Of a stretch of DNA of 26,017 nt, positions 6,242 through 12,542 are shown piece by piece. The stretch lies in the IMG/VR virus record IMGVR_UViG_3300031507_000025, positions 1 to 26,017 of that record. The stretch is one strand, 5' to 3'. The position numbers and the translations under genes were made by a program. Positions within the stretch are counted from its first letter, which is position 1. Every line of letters starts with the position of its first letter. The notes beneath the pieces were generated by a model. It worked only from the letters and a program-made list of their open reading frames with translations, was not told the DNA's origin and ran no database searches. This stretch comes from a virus.

Positions 6242-6321
6242 TCCCGCTGCCCGGTGGGGCGACCGGAGCTCCCGCAGGCGCCCCGACGCGCGCGGTACGA
6301 GCCCGGCACCGGGCAGCGGGA
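6242..6321. repeat. 15-bp perfect inverted repeat with 50-bp spacer
   Basis: TCCCGCTGCCCGGTG (6242-6256) and CACCGGGCAGCGGGA (6307-6321) are exact reverse complements. The spacer can form a further 5-bp stem (GGGCG 6257-6261 with CGCCC 6279-6283) and contains the palindrome GGAGCTCC (6265-6272). It begins right after the MerR-like gene stop and is followed by about 90 bp without a gene. It may be a branched RNA hairpin, a terminator, or a DNA site for recombination or packaging. Confidence 0.65.
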
Positions 6322-6409
6322 CAGACGTCACGGAACGGCCACACCCCCACCACACCGCACGTACGCCACGGCATGATGCCCCTCCAGCCGATCGTCCTTG
6401 GGGGGACAC

Positions 6410-6664
6410 ATGAGCGACTACCTCGCCGTCCAGTCAGCCGCACGCACCGAGAAACTCCGCACCTGGTGCGCCTGGGCCGCTGGAAACGTGATCATGTTCA
6501 TCATCGCCCGGGCCACTCGGCACGTCCCCGTCGTCAGCGTCTGCACGCAGGTCCTGGCCGCCGTCGCGTTCCTGCTCCTCACCTTCACCGCCCTGCGGAT
6601 GAACAGCGCCCTCAACCGCAAGATCACCGCCGCCCGCCGCGAGGTCCTCGGCGACGACCTGTAG
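6410..6664 (+). CDS. Small membrane protein
   Basis: This encodes 84 residues from ATG 6410, with a GGGGGGA ribosome site a few bases upstream. Residues about 24-37 (AGNVIMFIIARAT) and 42-62 (VVSVCTQVLAAVAFLLLTFTAL) form two hydrophobic segments. The C-terminal tail is basic. The family is not recognised. It lies between the inverted repeat at 6242-6321 and the HNH endonuclease gene. Small size and two helices are compatible with a holin, but it is far from the lysin gene and in a different module, so that is not claimed. Confidence 0.6.
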   Translation: MSDYLAVQSAARTEKLRTWCAWAAGNVIMFIIARATRHVPVVSVCTQVLAAVAFLLLTFTALRMNSALNRKITAARREVLGDDL

Positions 6665-6678
6665 CCGGAGGGGGCGCT

Positions 6679-6963
6679 GTGGCCGGCAACCCCCGCAACG
6701 GGCGCCCCTACCGCACACTCTGCGTCCAGCAGCGCGCCCTCGGCCTGCCCTGCTGGTGGTGCGGCCACGAGATCGACTACACCCTCACCGGCTACGCAGC
6801 ACAGCGCAGCCGCTGGGCCTTCACCCTCGACCACGCCATCCCGCTCACACGCGGCGGCGACCTCCTCGACCCCGCCAACGCCCGCTCAGCGCACCGCAAG
6901 TGCAACAGCGCCCGGGGCAACCGCATCGTCCAGCCCCAGCCCCGAGCGTCGAGGAGATGGTGA
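6679..6963 (+). CDS. HNH endonuclease
   Basis: This encodes 94 residues from GTG 6679, with GGAGGGGG just upstream. It is a metal-dependent nuclease: CWWC (residues 25-28) begins a zinc-stabilised beta-beta-alpha fold, followed by the catalytic LDHAIPLTRGGD (D51, H52), then NARSAHRKCN (N68, H72, C75). The length is normal for a free-standing phage HNH protein. Such enzymes beside terminase genes are known in HK97-type cos phages (HK97 gp74) to assist terminase in specific cutting and head assembly. Here it lies about 1.1 kb before the small terminase gene, consistent with that role. A homing endonuclease is less likely because no intron or insertion is seen. Confidence 0.92.
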   Translation: MAGNPRNGRPYRTLCVQQRALGLPCWWCGHEIDYTLTGYAAQRSRWAFTLDHAIPLTRGGDLLDPANARSAHRKCNSARGNRIVQPQPRASRRW

Positions 6964-6965
6964 CC

Positions 6966-7346
6966 ATGAGCGACAGCGAGCAGAGCCACGAAGAGCAGCG
7001 CACCGGGCGGCTGCGCGAGGCCCAGGACCGCGCATTCTTCTGGGCCTGGAAGGCGAACGACGAGTACGTGGAGGCAATCGACTACGAGAACCGCTCGCGC
7101 GCCCCCTACGACTCCGCCGTCGCCCGGCAGAGCGACCGCATGGCCATGGAACGCCGCCTCGCTGACTTCCACGGCGTACGGTCCACCGAGGCGCTCAAGC
7201 TCGCCGAGATGTGGGCCCACGTCGCCGAGGCTCTCGCCGGTGGCGAGCAGCCCGTCACCAACCTGCTGACGGCCCGCCCGCCCCACAGTGGCAGCCTCAC
7301 CGACAGCCTCGCGAACCCCGCCCTCGTCGGCCGCGGTCACCCGTAG
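6966..7346 (+). CDS. Hypothetical helical protein
   Basis: This encodes 126 residues from ATG 6966, preceded by GAGGAG at 9-nt spacing. An ATG at 6957 and a GTG at 6960 in the same frame are too close to that site. Residues about 12-88 look mainly helical, with alternating charge (REAQDRAFFWAWKANDEYVEA, then RQSDRMAMERRLADF and EMWAHVAEALAG). The last 35 residues are Pro/Ser/Leu-rich and loose. No motif or family is recognised. It sits in an apparent operon with the HNH nuclease (2-bp gap) and the kinase-like gene (27-bp gap), so a packaging-accessory role is possible. Confidence 0.65.
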   Translation: MSDSEQSHEEQRTGRLREAQDRAFFWAWKANDEYVEAIDYENRSRAPYDSAVARQSDRMAMERRLADFHGVRSTEALKLAEMWAHVAEALAGGEQPVTNLLTARPPHSGSLTDSLANPALVGRGHP

Positions 7347-7373
7347 CCACCACCCCCGGGGAGGTGACGCCGC

Positions 7374-7814
7374 GTGTTGTACGTCATCACGGGCCCGCCC
7401 GCCTCGGGCAAGAGCACGTGGATCCAGGCACACGCCAAGGCCGCCGACGTCGTGATCGACCTGGACCGGATCACCATGGCGCTCACTGGCCCGGGTGCGC
7501 CGCAGTGGTCGCAGGACCGCGTGCACGTACGCGTCGCCCAGCGCGCCCGGTACGCGGCCATCGACGAGGCGCTCCAGCACCTCGACGACGTCGACGTCTA
7601 CCTGATCCACACCATGCCCAGCCCCAAGGCCCGCGCCCGCTACCGGCGCCTGGGCGCCGAGATCGTCACCGTCGACCCAGGCGAAGACGTCGTGCGCGAG
7701 CGCGTCGCCGCGATGCGCTCGCCCGCCATGGACGGTGTGGTCACCAAGTGGTACCGGGACTACCGCAAGGGTGGCTCACGCCCCGTCACTGCCCAGACAT
7801 CCCGCGCCTGGTGA
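7374..7814 (+). CDS. P-loop kinase-like ATP-binding protein
   Basis: This encodes 146 residues from GTG 7374, with GGGGAGGTGA upstream. The N-terminus is a textbook Walker A loop, TGPPASGKST (residues 6-15), followed by VVIDLDRITMAL with a DxD-like pair (D29, D31). These are features of the polynucleotide kinase/zeta-toxin-like P-loop group, which phosphorylate nucleic-acid ends or small substrates. A later VDPGEDVVRERVAAM segment could be the lid helix with its arginines. The substrate cannot be read from sequence. Its position between HNH and terminase genes suggests a DNA-end or nucleotide-related job, as inference only. Confidence 0.8.
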   Translation: MLYVITGPPASGKSTWIQAHAKAADVVIDLDRITMALTGPGAPQWSQDRVHVRVAQRARYAAIDEALQHLDDVDVYLIHTMPSPKARARYRRLGAEIVTVDPGEDVVRERVAAMRSPAMDGVVTKWYRDYRKGGSRPVTAQTSRAW

Positions 7815-7944
7815 CTCGGCTCGGTCCGTGTCGGACGCGGTCGGAGTCGTCGAGTGATCAGCGTTCGTGTCCGATTCGCACCGCTTGCCGAGGCGATCGA
7901 GTGCAGAGGGGAGGGGGGCCGTGGGCCGACGTGAATCGAAGGGG

Positions 7945-7975
7945 CGGGCGACCCAAAAGCCCTTGTCGCCCGTTT
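7945..7975 (+). terminator. Intrinsic terminator-like hairpin with T tail
   Basis: CGGGCGAC (7945-7952) and GTCGCCCG (7965-7972) are perfect reverse complements with a 12-nt loop, followed by TTTCTCTC. This is the most typical Rho-independent-like structure in the window. It would end transcripts from the HNH/kinase operon before the terminase genes. Confidence 0.65.
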
Positions 7976-8024
7976 CTCTCCCCGCGCGGCGCGCACTAAT
8001 CCGCTGGCCTGCACTCCAGCGATT

Positions 8025-8043
8025 TAGTGACGCTACGTCACTA
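8025..8043. promoter_or_regulatory. 8-bp palindrome within a cluster of GTKAC motifs
   Basis: TAGTGACG and CGTCACTA are perfect arms around CTA. GTGAC/GTTAC motifs occur at 8027, 8037 (reverse strand), 8062, 8076, 8086 and 8101, six in 79 bp, ending 15 bp before the small terminase start. Repeated short motifs plus a dyad fit a binding array for small terminase or for a late-gene activator. Confidence 0.5.
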
Positions 8044-8120
8044 TATGGGAAGTAGCTTAGAGTTACTGATCTCTTGTTACCTTCCGTGACTATCTGTCTG
8101 GTTACGGGGGGGGATGCCCG

Positions 8121-8426
8121 ATGGGTGATGCTCCGAAGCGCCGACTGCGCCGCGGTGCCATCGCGGCAGCGACTACCGCCCAGCTGCAGGACCTCGGAGT
8201 CGACCCCGCCTCGCACGCGCTGGCCGCGGCCGCGCTCCGCCTGGCGGCAGAGATCGACTCCGCCTCCGATCCCAAGGCCGCCGCGACCGCAGCCCGCGAA
8301 CTGCGTTACGCGATGGCCGTCGTCGTCGCGGCCGCGCCCCCGAAGGAACGCGGCGACCGGGCCGACGAGATCGCCGCACGGCGGCAGAGACGGCTCTCCC
8401 CTCCGGCCGCCAAGAGTGCCCGGTGA
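8121..8426 (+). CDS. Putative terminase small subunit
   Basis: This encodes 101 residues from ATG 8121, preceded by a G8 run at 7-nt spacing that serves as ribosome site. It starts with a basic segment (KRRLRRG), then two Ala-rich helices (SHALAAAALRLAAEI and AAATAARELRYAMAVVVAA), and ends with another basic stretch. Small terminases are small, mostly helical oligomers that bind the packaging site. The assignment rests mainly on position: its stop overlaps the start of the large terminase (GTGA), and the probable cos region lies directly upstream. No classical helix-turn-helix is obvious, so the DNA-binding mode is unclear. Confidence 0.65.
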   Translation: MGDAPKRRLRRGAIAAATTAQLQDLGVDPASHALAAAALRLAAEIDSASDPKAAATAARELRYAMAVVVAAAPPKERGDRADEIAARRQRRLSPPAAKSAR

Positions 8427-9988
8427 TCGGCAGCCAGACGCCCCGGATCCTGTCCGTCCCGTGGCGTCGCCGTATCGGCACCGGACGGTGGGACGGCATC
8501 GAGGACCAGGAGGCGCTCGACTTCCGCTCGCCCTCGGGCCAGGAGTGCATCGACCTCGTCGAGGACGCCGGCCTGCACCTGGACCCGTGGCAGCAACTCG
8601 CCCTGCATCACAGCCTCGTCGAGGACGACGAAGGCCGGTGGGCGTCCCTGGACGTCGTCCTCAACGTCGCCCGCCAGAACGGCAAGGGCGGGTTCCTGGA
8701 AGCCCGTCAACTCGGCGAGGTCATCCTGTTCGGCGGGCGGCTGGTCATCCACACCGCCCACCAGTTCAACACTGCCCAGGAGTCGTTCCTCCGCCTCGAC
8801 CAGGTCATCGAGGGCTCGTACGCACTCAGCCGGCGCGTGAGGACCGTGAAGCGCTCGCACGGCGAGGAGGGGTTCACCTTCTTCAACGGGGCGCGCATCC
8901 GTTTCCTGGCCCGCGGAGGGGACAGCGGCCGAGGCTTCTCGGGCGACCTGGTCCTCATGGACGAGGCCATGAAACTACGGGCCGCCCCCATCGGCGCCCT
9001 CATGCCCGTTCTCTCCGCCCGCCCCAATCCACAGCTGGTGTTCACCGGCAGCGCGGGCCTGGGGGCCGAGAGCGAGCAACTGGCGCTGCTGCGCGCCCGG
9101 GCCCTGGGCGAGGGCGAGTTCGACCCGTCGCTGACGTACCTCGAATACTCGATCGACCAGCACACGAAGGACTGCCCGACCGACACCGAGGGCCGCATCG
9201 TGTGCGAGTCGCACGACGACCGCGGCGAGGAGGCCTCGTTCGCCCGGGCCAACCCGGCGCTGGGCATCCGCATCCGGACGGCGTACGTGCTGCAGGAGAT
9301 GCGCAGCATGCGGCCGGACCTGTTCGACCGCGAGCGCCTGGGCGTAGGCGACTACCCCCAGGTCTCCGACGAGACCTGGCAGGTCATCCCCAAGGCCACA
9401 TGGGAGAACCTGACCGATACCTCGTCGCAGCCCGGGGATCCGGTGGCGTTCGCCATCGACACGAACCCCGAGCGCACCTGGACGGCGATCAGCGTCGCCG
9501 GCGCCTCGGGTGAGTCCGTGCACGTCGAGGTCGTCGAGCACCGGCCCGGCACGGACTGGGTCGTCGACTGGGTCGTCGAGCGCGACCAGCGGTGGAATCC
9601 GTGCGCCTGGGTCATCGATGAGGGCGGCCCGGCCGGATCCCTCGTCGAGGCCCTGCGCAAGGCCCTGCGGTACGAGGACGACGAGGACCTTGAAGACCGC
9701 TCGGAGAAGGTCGTGTGCCCGAAGGTCCGCCAACTGGCGCAGGCCTGCGGCCAGTTCTATGACCGCGTCACCGACACCGGGTCGATCGCGCACCTCGGGC
9801 AGGCGCCGCTGGCAGCCGCGCTCGCCGGCGCGCAGAAACGCGACCTCGGCGACGCCTGGGCCTGGACACGCAAGAGCGACGGCGTCGACGTGAGCCCCCT
9901 GGTGGCCACGACGTACGCGGTGTGGGGGTGGGAGATGTACCACGACGTCGAGCAAGAGGAGGCGGAGCCGTGGGGCGCCTACGTGTGA
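8423..9988 (+). CDS. terL: Terminase large subunit
   Basis: This encodes 521 residues from GTG 8423, coupled to the preceding gene. It is the DNA-packaging motor and headful or cos nuclease. The ATPase half has an adenine-type motif LDPWQQLA (about 53-60), a Walker A variant VARQNGKG (82-89), Walker B LVLMDEA (176-182, with D180/E181), and a coupling motif FTGS (207-210). The C-terminal RNase-H-like nuclease half begins around AFAIDTNPERT (about 342-352), with a further acidic strand VIDEGGPAG (about 397-405). Length and order are typical of HK97-type terminases. It acts at the portal vertex with the small subunit and probably the HNH protein. Confidence 0.96.
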   Translation: MIGSQTPRILSVPWRRRIGTGRWDGIEDQEALDFRSPSGQECIDLVEDAGLHLDPWQQLALHHSLVEDDEGRWASLDVVLNVARQNGKGGFLEARQLGEVILFGGRLVIHTAHQFNTAQESFLRLDQVIEGSYALSRRVRTVKRSHGEEGFTFFNGARIRFLARGGDSGRGFSGDLVLMDEAMKLRAAPIGALMPVLSARPNPQLVFTGSAGLGAESEQLALLRARALGEGEFDPSLTYLEYSIDQHTKDCPTDTEGRIVCESHDDRGEEASFARANPALGIRIRTAYVLQEMRSMRPDLFDRERLGVGDYPQVSDETWQVIPKATWENLTDTSSQPGDPVAFAIDTNPERTWTAISVAGASGESVHVEVVEHRPGTDWVVDWVVERDQRWNPCAWVIDEGGPAGSLVEALRKALRYEDDEDLEDRSEKVVCPKVRQLAQACGQFYDRVTDTGSIAHLGQAPLAAALAGAQKRDLGDAWAWTRKSDGVDVSPLVATTYAVWGWEMYHDVEQEEAEPWGAYV

Positions 9989-10167
9989 CCGAGTGGTCGC
10001 AGCTGGCCCGGGCGCGGCTCGGCTACTGGACAGGGTGTGCAGTCCTCTCCGTGGGTGCGGCAGTGCAGTTCGGGCCCGGATACGGGCTGATGGCCGGCGG
10101 GGCGCTGACGGCCGCCTCGTTCCTGCTGCTGGTCGACGTCGAGGGCGAAGGAGAGAGCGATGAGTGA
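9970..10167 (+). CDS. Small membrane protein between terminase and portal
   Basis: This encodes 65 residues from GTG 9970, chosen for the strong AGGAGG 7 nt upstream. GTG 9985, which overlaps the terminase stop as GTGA, is the alternative and gives 60 residues. Two hydrophobic helices are evident (YWTGCAVLSVGAAVQF and GLMAGGALTAASFLLLV), followed by an acidic tail. Small two-helix proteins occur at this position in many actinophages, with unknown purpose. It overlaps the next gene by 8 nt. A holin-like role cannot be excluded but has no direct support. Confidence 0.65.
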   Translation: MGRLRVTEWSQLARARLGYWTGCAVLSVGAAVQFGPGYGLMAGGALTAASFLLLVDVEGEGESDE

Positions 10168-10405
10168 CGAGCTGACCCTGCGCCGCGTGCCCGGCGGGAT
10201 CGAGATCCTTGAGGCCCCGCGCAGCGCGTGCATCTCGCTGGAGGTGCTGCACGAGGCGTGCGGCCACGAACTCCGGGTGAACGGCGACAAGATCACGCTT
10301 GCCGACCAGGTCGTCTACCAGGTCACGGCCTGGCAGGCATCCCCGCCTGGCCTGCGGTGCTTCCTGATCGAGGACCGGCGGCCGCGGCCCGAGGGGGAGC
10401 GTTGA
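10160..10405 (+). CDS. Small hypothetical protein preceding portal
   Basis: This encodes 81 residues from ATG 10160, with GAAGGAGAGAG upstream. It appears beta-rich (TLRRVPGGIEIL, ELRVNGDKITLADQVVYQV, RCFLIEDRR) with three cysteines, and probably folds as one small domain. The family is not recognised. It is coupled on both sides: it overlaps the preceding gene by 8 nt, and its stop TGA overlaps the portal's TTG start. Production together with the packaging machinery suggests a structural or assembly role, but nothing in the sequence shows it. Confidence 0.65.
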   Translation: MSDELTLRRVPGGIEILEAPRSACISLEVLHEACGHELRVNGDKITLADQVVYQVTAWQASPPGLRCFLIEDRRPRPEGER

Positions 10406-11730
10406 CGAGCCTGTGGCAGCACGCGCGGCGGCAGGCCGCACGGGACGACGACTCATGGTCGGTGGGCGGCAACGTCTACTACGGCACCGGCCGGCCGATC
10501 GACGGCAAGGAACGGCCGCTCCCGATCGAGTTCGAGGCCAAGGTCCGCCACGCCTACAAGAGCAACGGGCCCGTCTTTGCGCTGATGATGGTGCGCCAAC
10601 TGCTGTTCAGCGAGGCGCGTTTCCAGTTCCGGCAGATGCGCAACGGCCGGCCCGGTGAACTGTTCGGCACGCCCGATCTCGCACTGCTGGAAACGCCGTG
10701 GTCCGGGGGGACCACGGGCAATCTGCTGTCGCGGTACATCCAGAACGCCGACCTTGAGGGCAACGGGTACGTCACGAACTACAACCCGGGGCGGCTGAAG
10801 ATCCTGCGCCCGGACTGGGTGACGATCATCACCGGCTCTGAGGAGGAGCCCAGCCTCGCGAGCGAGGCGATCGACTCCGAGCTGCTTGGCTACATGTACG
10901 ACCCGCCCACCGGCAGCCAGCCGTGGTTCCTCCTGCCCGAGCAGGTGGGCCACTTCGCGCCGATCCCCGACCCCGAGTTCCAGTTCCGCGGCATGTCCTG
11001 GCTGACCCCGGTGATCCGGGAGATCGTCGGGGACACCGCGGCGACCCAGCACAAGCTGAAGTTCTTCGAGAACGGGGCGACGCCGCAGGTCGTCGTGTCC
11101 CTGGACCCGTCCGTGACCCCTGAGAAGGTCAAGAAGTTCCAGGCGCTCATGGACTCCGACCACCGCGGCGTCGACACCGCCTACAAAACGCTCTATCTGG
11201 GCGGCGGTGCGGACGTCACGGTCGTCGGCAAGGACCTGCACCAGCTCGACTTCAAGGCCACCCAGGGCGCCGGCGAAACCAGGCTCGCGGCCGCGGCCGG
11301 CGTCCCCTCCGTGATCGTCGGGTTCTCCGAGGGACTGGCGGGCTCGTCGCTGAACGCGGGCAACTACTCCAGCTCCAGGCGCCGTCTGGCGGACGGCACG
11401 ATGCGGCCGCTGTGGCGCGAGGCCGCCGGATCGCTCGCCCCGCTGATCAACGTCCCCGCCGGGGCCGAACTCACCTACGACGACCGCGACATCGCGTGGC
11501 TGCGCGAGGACAGACGCGACGCGGCTGACATCCAGGGCGTACAGGCGCGCACGATCCGTTCGCTCGTCGACGCCGGTTACGAGCCCAAGACCGTGACGGC
11601 CGCGGTGGCGGCCGAGGACTACAGCCTCCTGCAGCACACCGGCCTGTACTCGGTCCAGCTGCAGAAGCCCGGCACCGGCCCGAGTGCCCCTTCCCCGACT
11701 TCCCCGACGACGGACCCGGAGGTGCCCTGA
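10402..11730 (+). CDS. Portal protein
   Basis: This encodes 442 residues from TTG 10402, chosen because GAGGGGGAG lies just upstream and no ATG/GTG start fits in frame before the conserved region. The portal forms the dodecameric ring at one capsid vertex through which DNA enters and to which the tail joins. Segments typical of the HK97-type portal family include NGPVFALMMVRQLLFSEARFQ near the N-terminus, NADLEGNGYVTNY, HFAPIPDPEFQFRGMSWLTP, the long helix region with TAATQHKLKFFENGATPQ, and GVPSVIVGFSEG. The Pro/Ser/Thr-rich C-terminal 25 residues are probably disordered. It overlaps the protease gene by 1 nt, so the two are translationally linked. Confidence 0.93.
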   Translation: MTSLWQHARRQAARDDDSWSVGGNVYYGTGRPIDGKERPLPIEFEAKVRHAYKSNGPVFALMMVRQLLFSEARFQFRQMRNGRPGELFGTPDLALLETPWSGGTTGNLLSRYIQNADLEGNGYVTNYNPGRLKILRPDWVTIITGSEEEPSLASEAIDSELLGYMYDPPTGSQPWFLLPEQVGHFAPIPDPEFQFRGMSWLTPVIREIVGDTAATQHKLKFFENGATPQVVVSLDPSVTPEKVKKFQALMDSDHRGVDTAYKTLYLGGGADVTVVGKDLHQLDFKATQGAGETRLAAAAGVPSVIVGFSEGLAGSSLNAGNYSSSRRRLADGTMRPLWREAAGSLAPLINVPAGAELTYDDRDIAWLREDRRDAADIQGVQARTIRSLVDAGYEPKTVTAAVAAEDYSLLQHTGLYSVQLQKPGTGPSAPSPTSPTTDPEVP

Positions 11731-12542
11731 TGGACGCGTTCCTGCGTTACTTCCCGCTCGAAGACATCCACGTCCGCGCAGGCGGGGACGGCCGTACGGT
11801 CGAGGCCTACGCCTCGGTCTTCGACACCCCCTCGGAGATCCACGACCAGGACGGCCACTACAACGAGGTCATCGACCGCCGCGCGTTCGACCGCACGCTG
11901 ACCCAGCTCGCCCCCGCGGGCAACCGCAGCACATGGCGGGTGGGAGTGCTCTACAACCACGGCAGGACCTTGTTCGGTACGCCCTCGGAGCGCGGGGCGA
12001 TGCCGATCGGTACACCGGTCGAGATCAAGGCGGACACCCGCGGCCTGCTGACCGTCACCCGCTACAACAAGACCGAGCTGGCGGACGAGGTCCTGGAGAA
12101 CATCCGCGAAGGATCGATCAGTGCACAGTCGTTCTCCGGCGGGTTCCTGCGCTCCGACCCCGGCCGCACGCCGCGCGGCGGCTACCGGCCCGACGCCGGC
12201 GGCAAGCTGCGCACCGTACGGCGCCAGGAGATCAAGCTGAGGGAGTACGGGCCCACCCCGTTCCCCGCCTACCCCGACGCCGCGGTGATCGGTGTCCGCG
12301 CCGAGCAGGCCGCGCGCCTGCTGGCCGACCTTCCCCCCGACGAGCGCGAACGGCTCGTCGACATGCTTCGGACCGGCACCCCGCTGGACTCGCCGCAGGG
12401 CGAGACTCCCGCAGGCCCGCCGGCCAACGGCGACCCCGATCCGGGCTCCGCCGCCGAGGACCCGCCCGCAGGGCACTCCGCTCGGCAGAAGATCGCGTGG
12501 GCCAAGGTCCGCGCCGAGATCAAAGCCAGGAGGACCCGGTGA
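11730..12542 (+). CDS. Prohead protease (HK97 family)
   Basis: This encodes 270 residues from ATG 11730, sharing one base with the portal stop. It is the serine protease that trims the capsid delta domain and itself during maturation. Visible features are the start strand (RTVEAYASVFDT), the catalytic histidine in LYNHG (H77), and the serine segment GSISAQSFSGGF (128-139, probably S134), then the characteristic LREYGPTPFPAYPDA strand. The catalytic core ends near residue 195. The remaining 75 residues are Pro/Gly-rich with a basic C-terminal helix and may act as scaffold or be self-cleaved. The next gene is its substrate. Confidence 0.93.
   Translation: MDAFLRYFPLEDIHVRAGGDGRTVEAYASVFDTPSEIHDQDGHYNEVIDRRAFDRTLTQLAPAGNRSTWRVGVLYNHGRTLFGTPSERGAMPIGTPVEIKADTRGLLTVTRYNKTELADEVLENIREGSISAQSFSGGFLRSDPGRTPRGGYRPDAGGKLRTVRRQEIKLREYGPTPFPAYPDAAVIGVRAEQAARLLADLPPDERERLVDMLRTGTPLDSPQGETPAGPPANGDPDPGSAAEDPPAGHSARQKIAWAKVRAEIKARRTR

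Larger units (their letters stand above)
7815..8120. other. 306-bp gene-free region before terminase: candidate cos and late promoter
   Basis: No gene is supported here. It contains a minor stem (7824-7836), a terminator-like hairpin (7945-7972), and then a distinctly more AT-rich segment (about 8020-8105) with a palindrome and repeated GTKAC motifs, ending in a run of eight G (8106-8113). In cos-packaging siphoviruses the terminase recognition and cutting site lies beside the small terminase gene, so this is the natural place for it. The segment may also carry the promoter for the late genes (TAGAGT at 8058-8063 resembles a -10 box, but no good -35 partner was found). Confidence 0.55.

Noticed and set aside
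6410-6664. Calling the small membrane protein a holin
   Set aside because: It is about 19 kb from the lysin gene, in another module, and two hydrophobic segments alone are not specific.
7824-7836. Short hairpin GTCCG-TGT-CGGAC just after the kinase gene
   Set aside because: Only 5 bp with a mismatched outer extension; the 7945-7972 hairpin with T tail is a much better terminator.
8042-8063. TATATG or TAGAGT as -10 boxes of a late promoter
   Set aside because: Neither has a recognisable -35 partner; a phage-specific activator could explain this, but I cannot claim a promoter from sequence.
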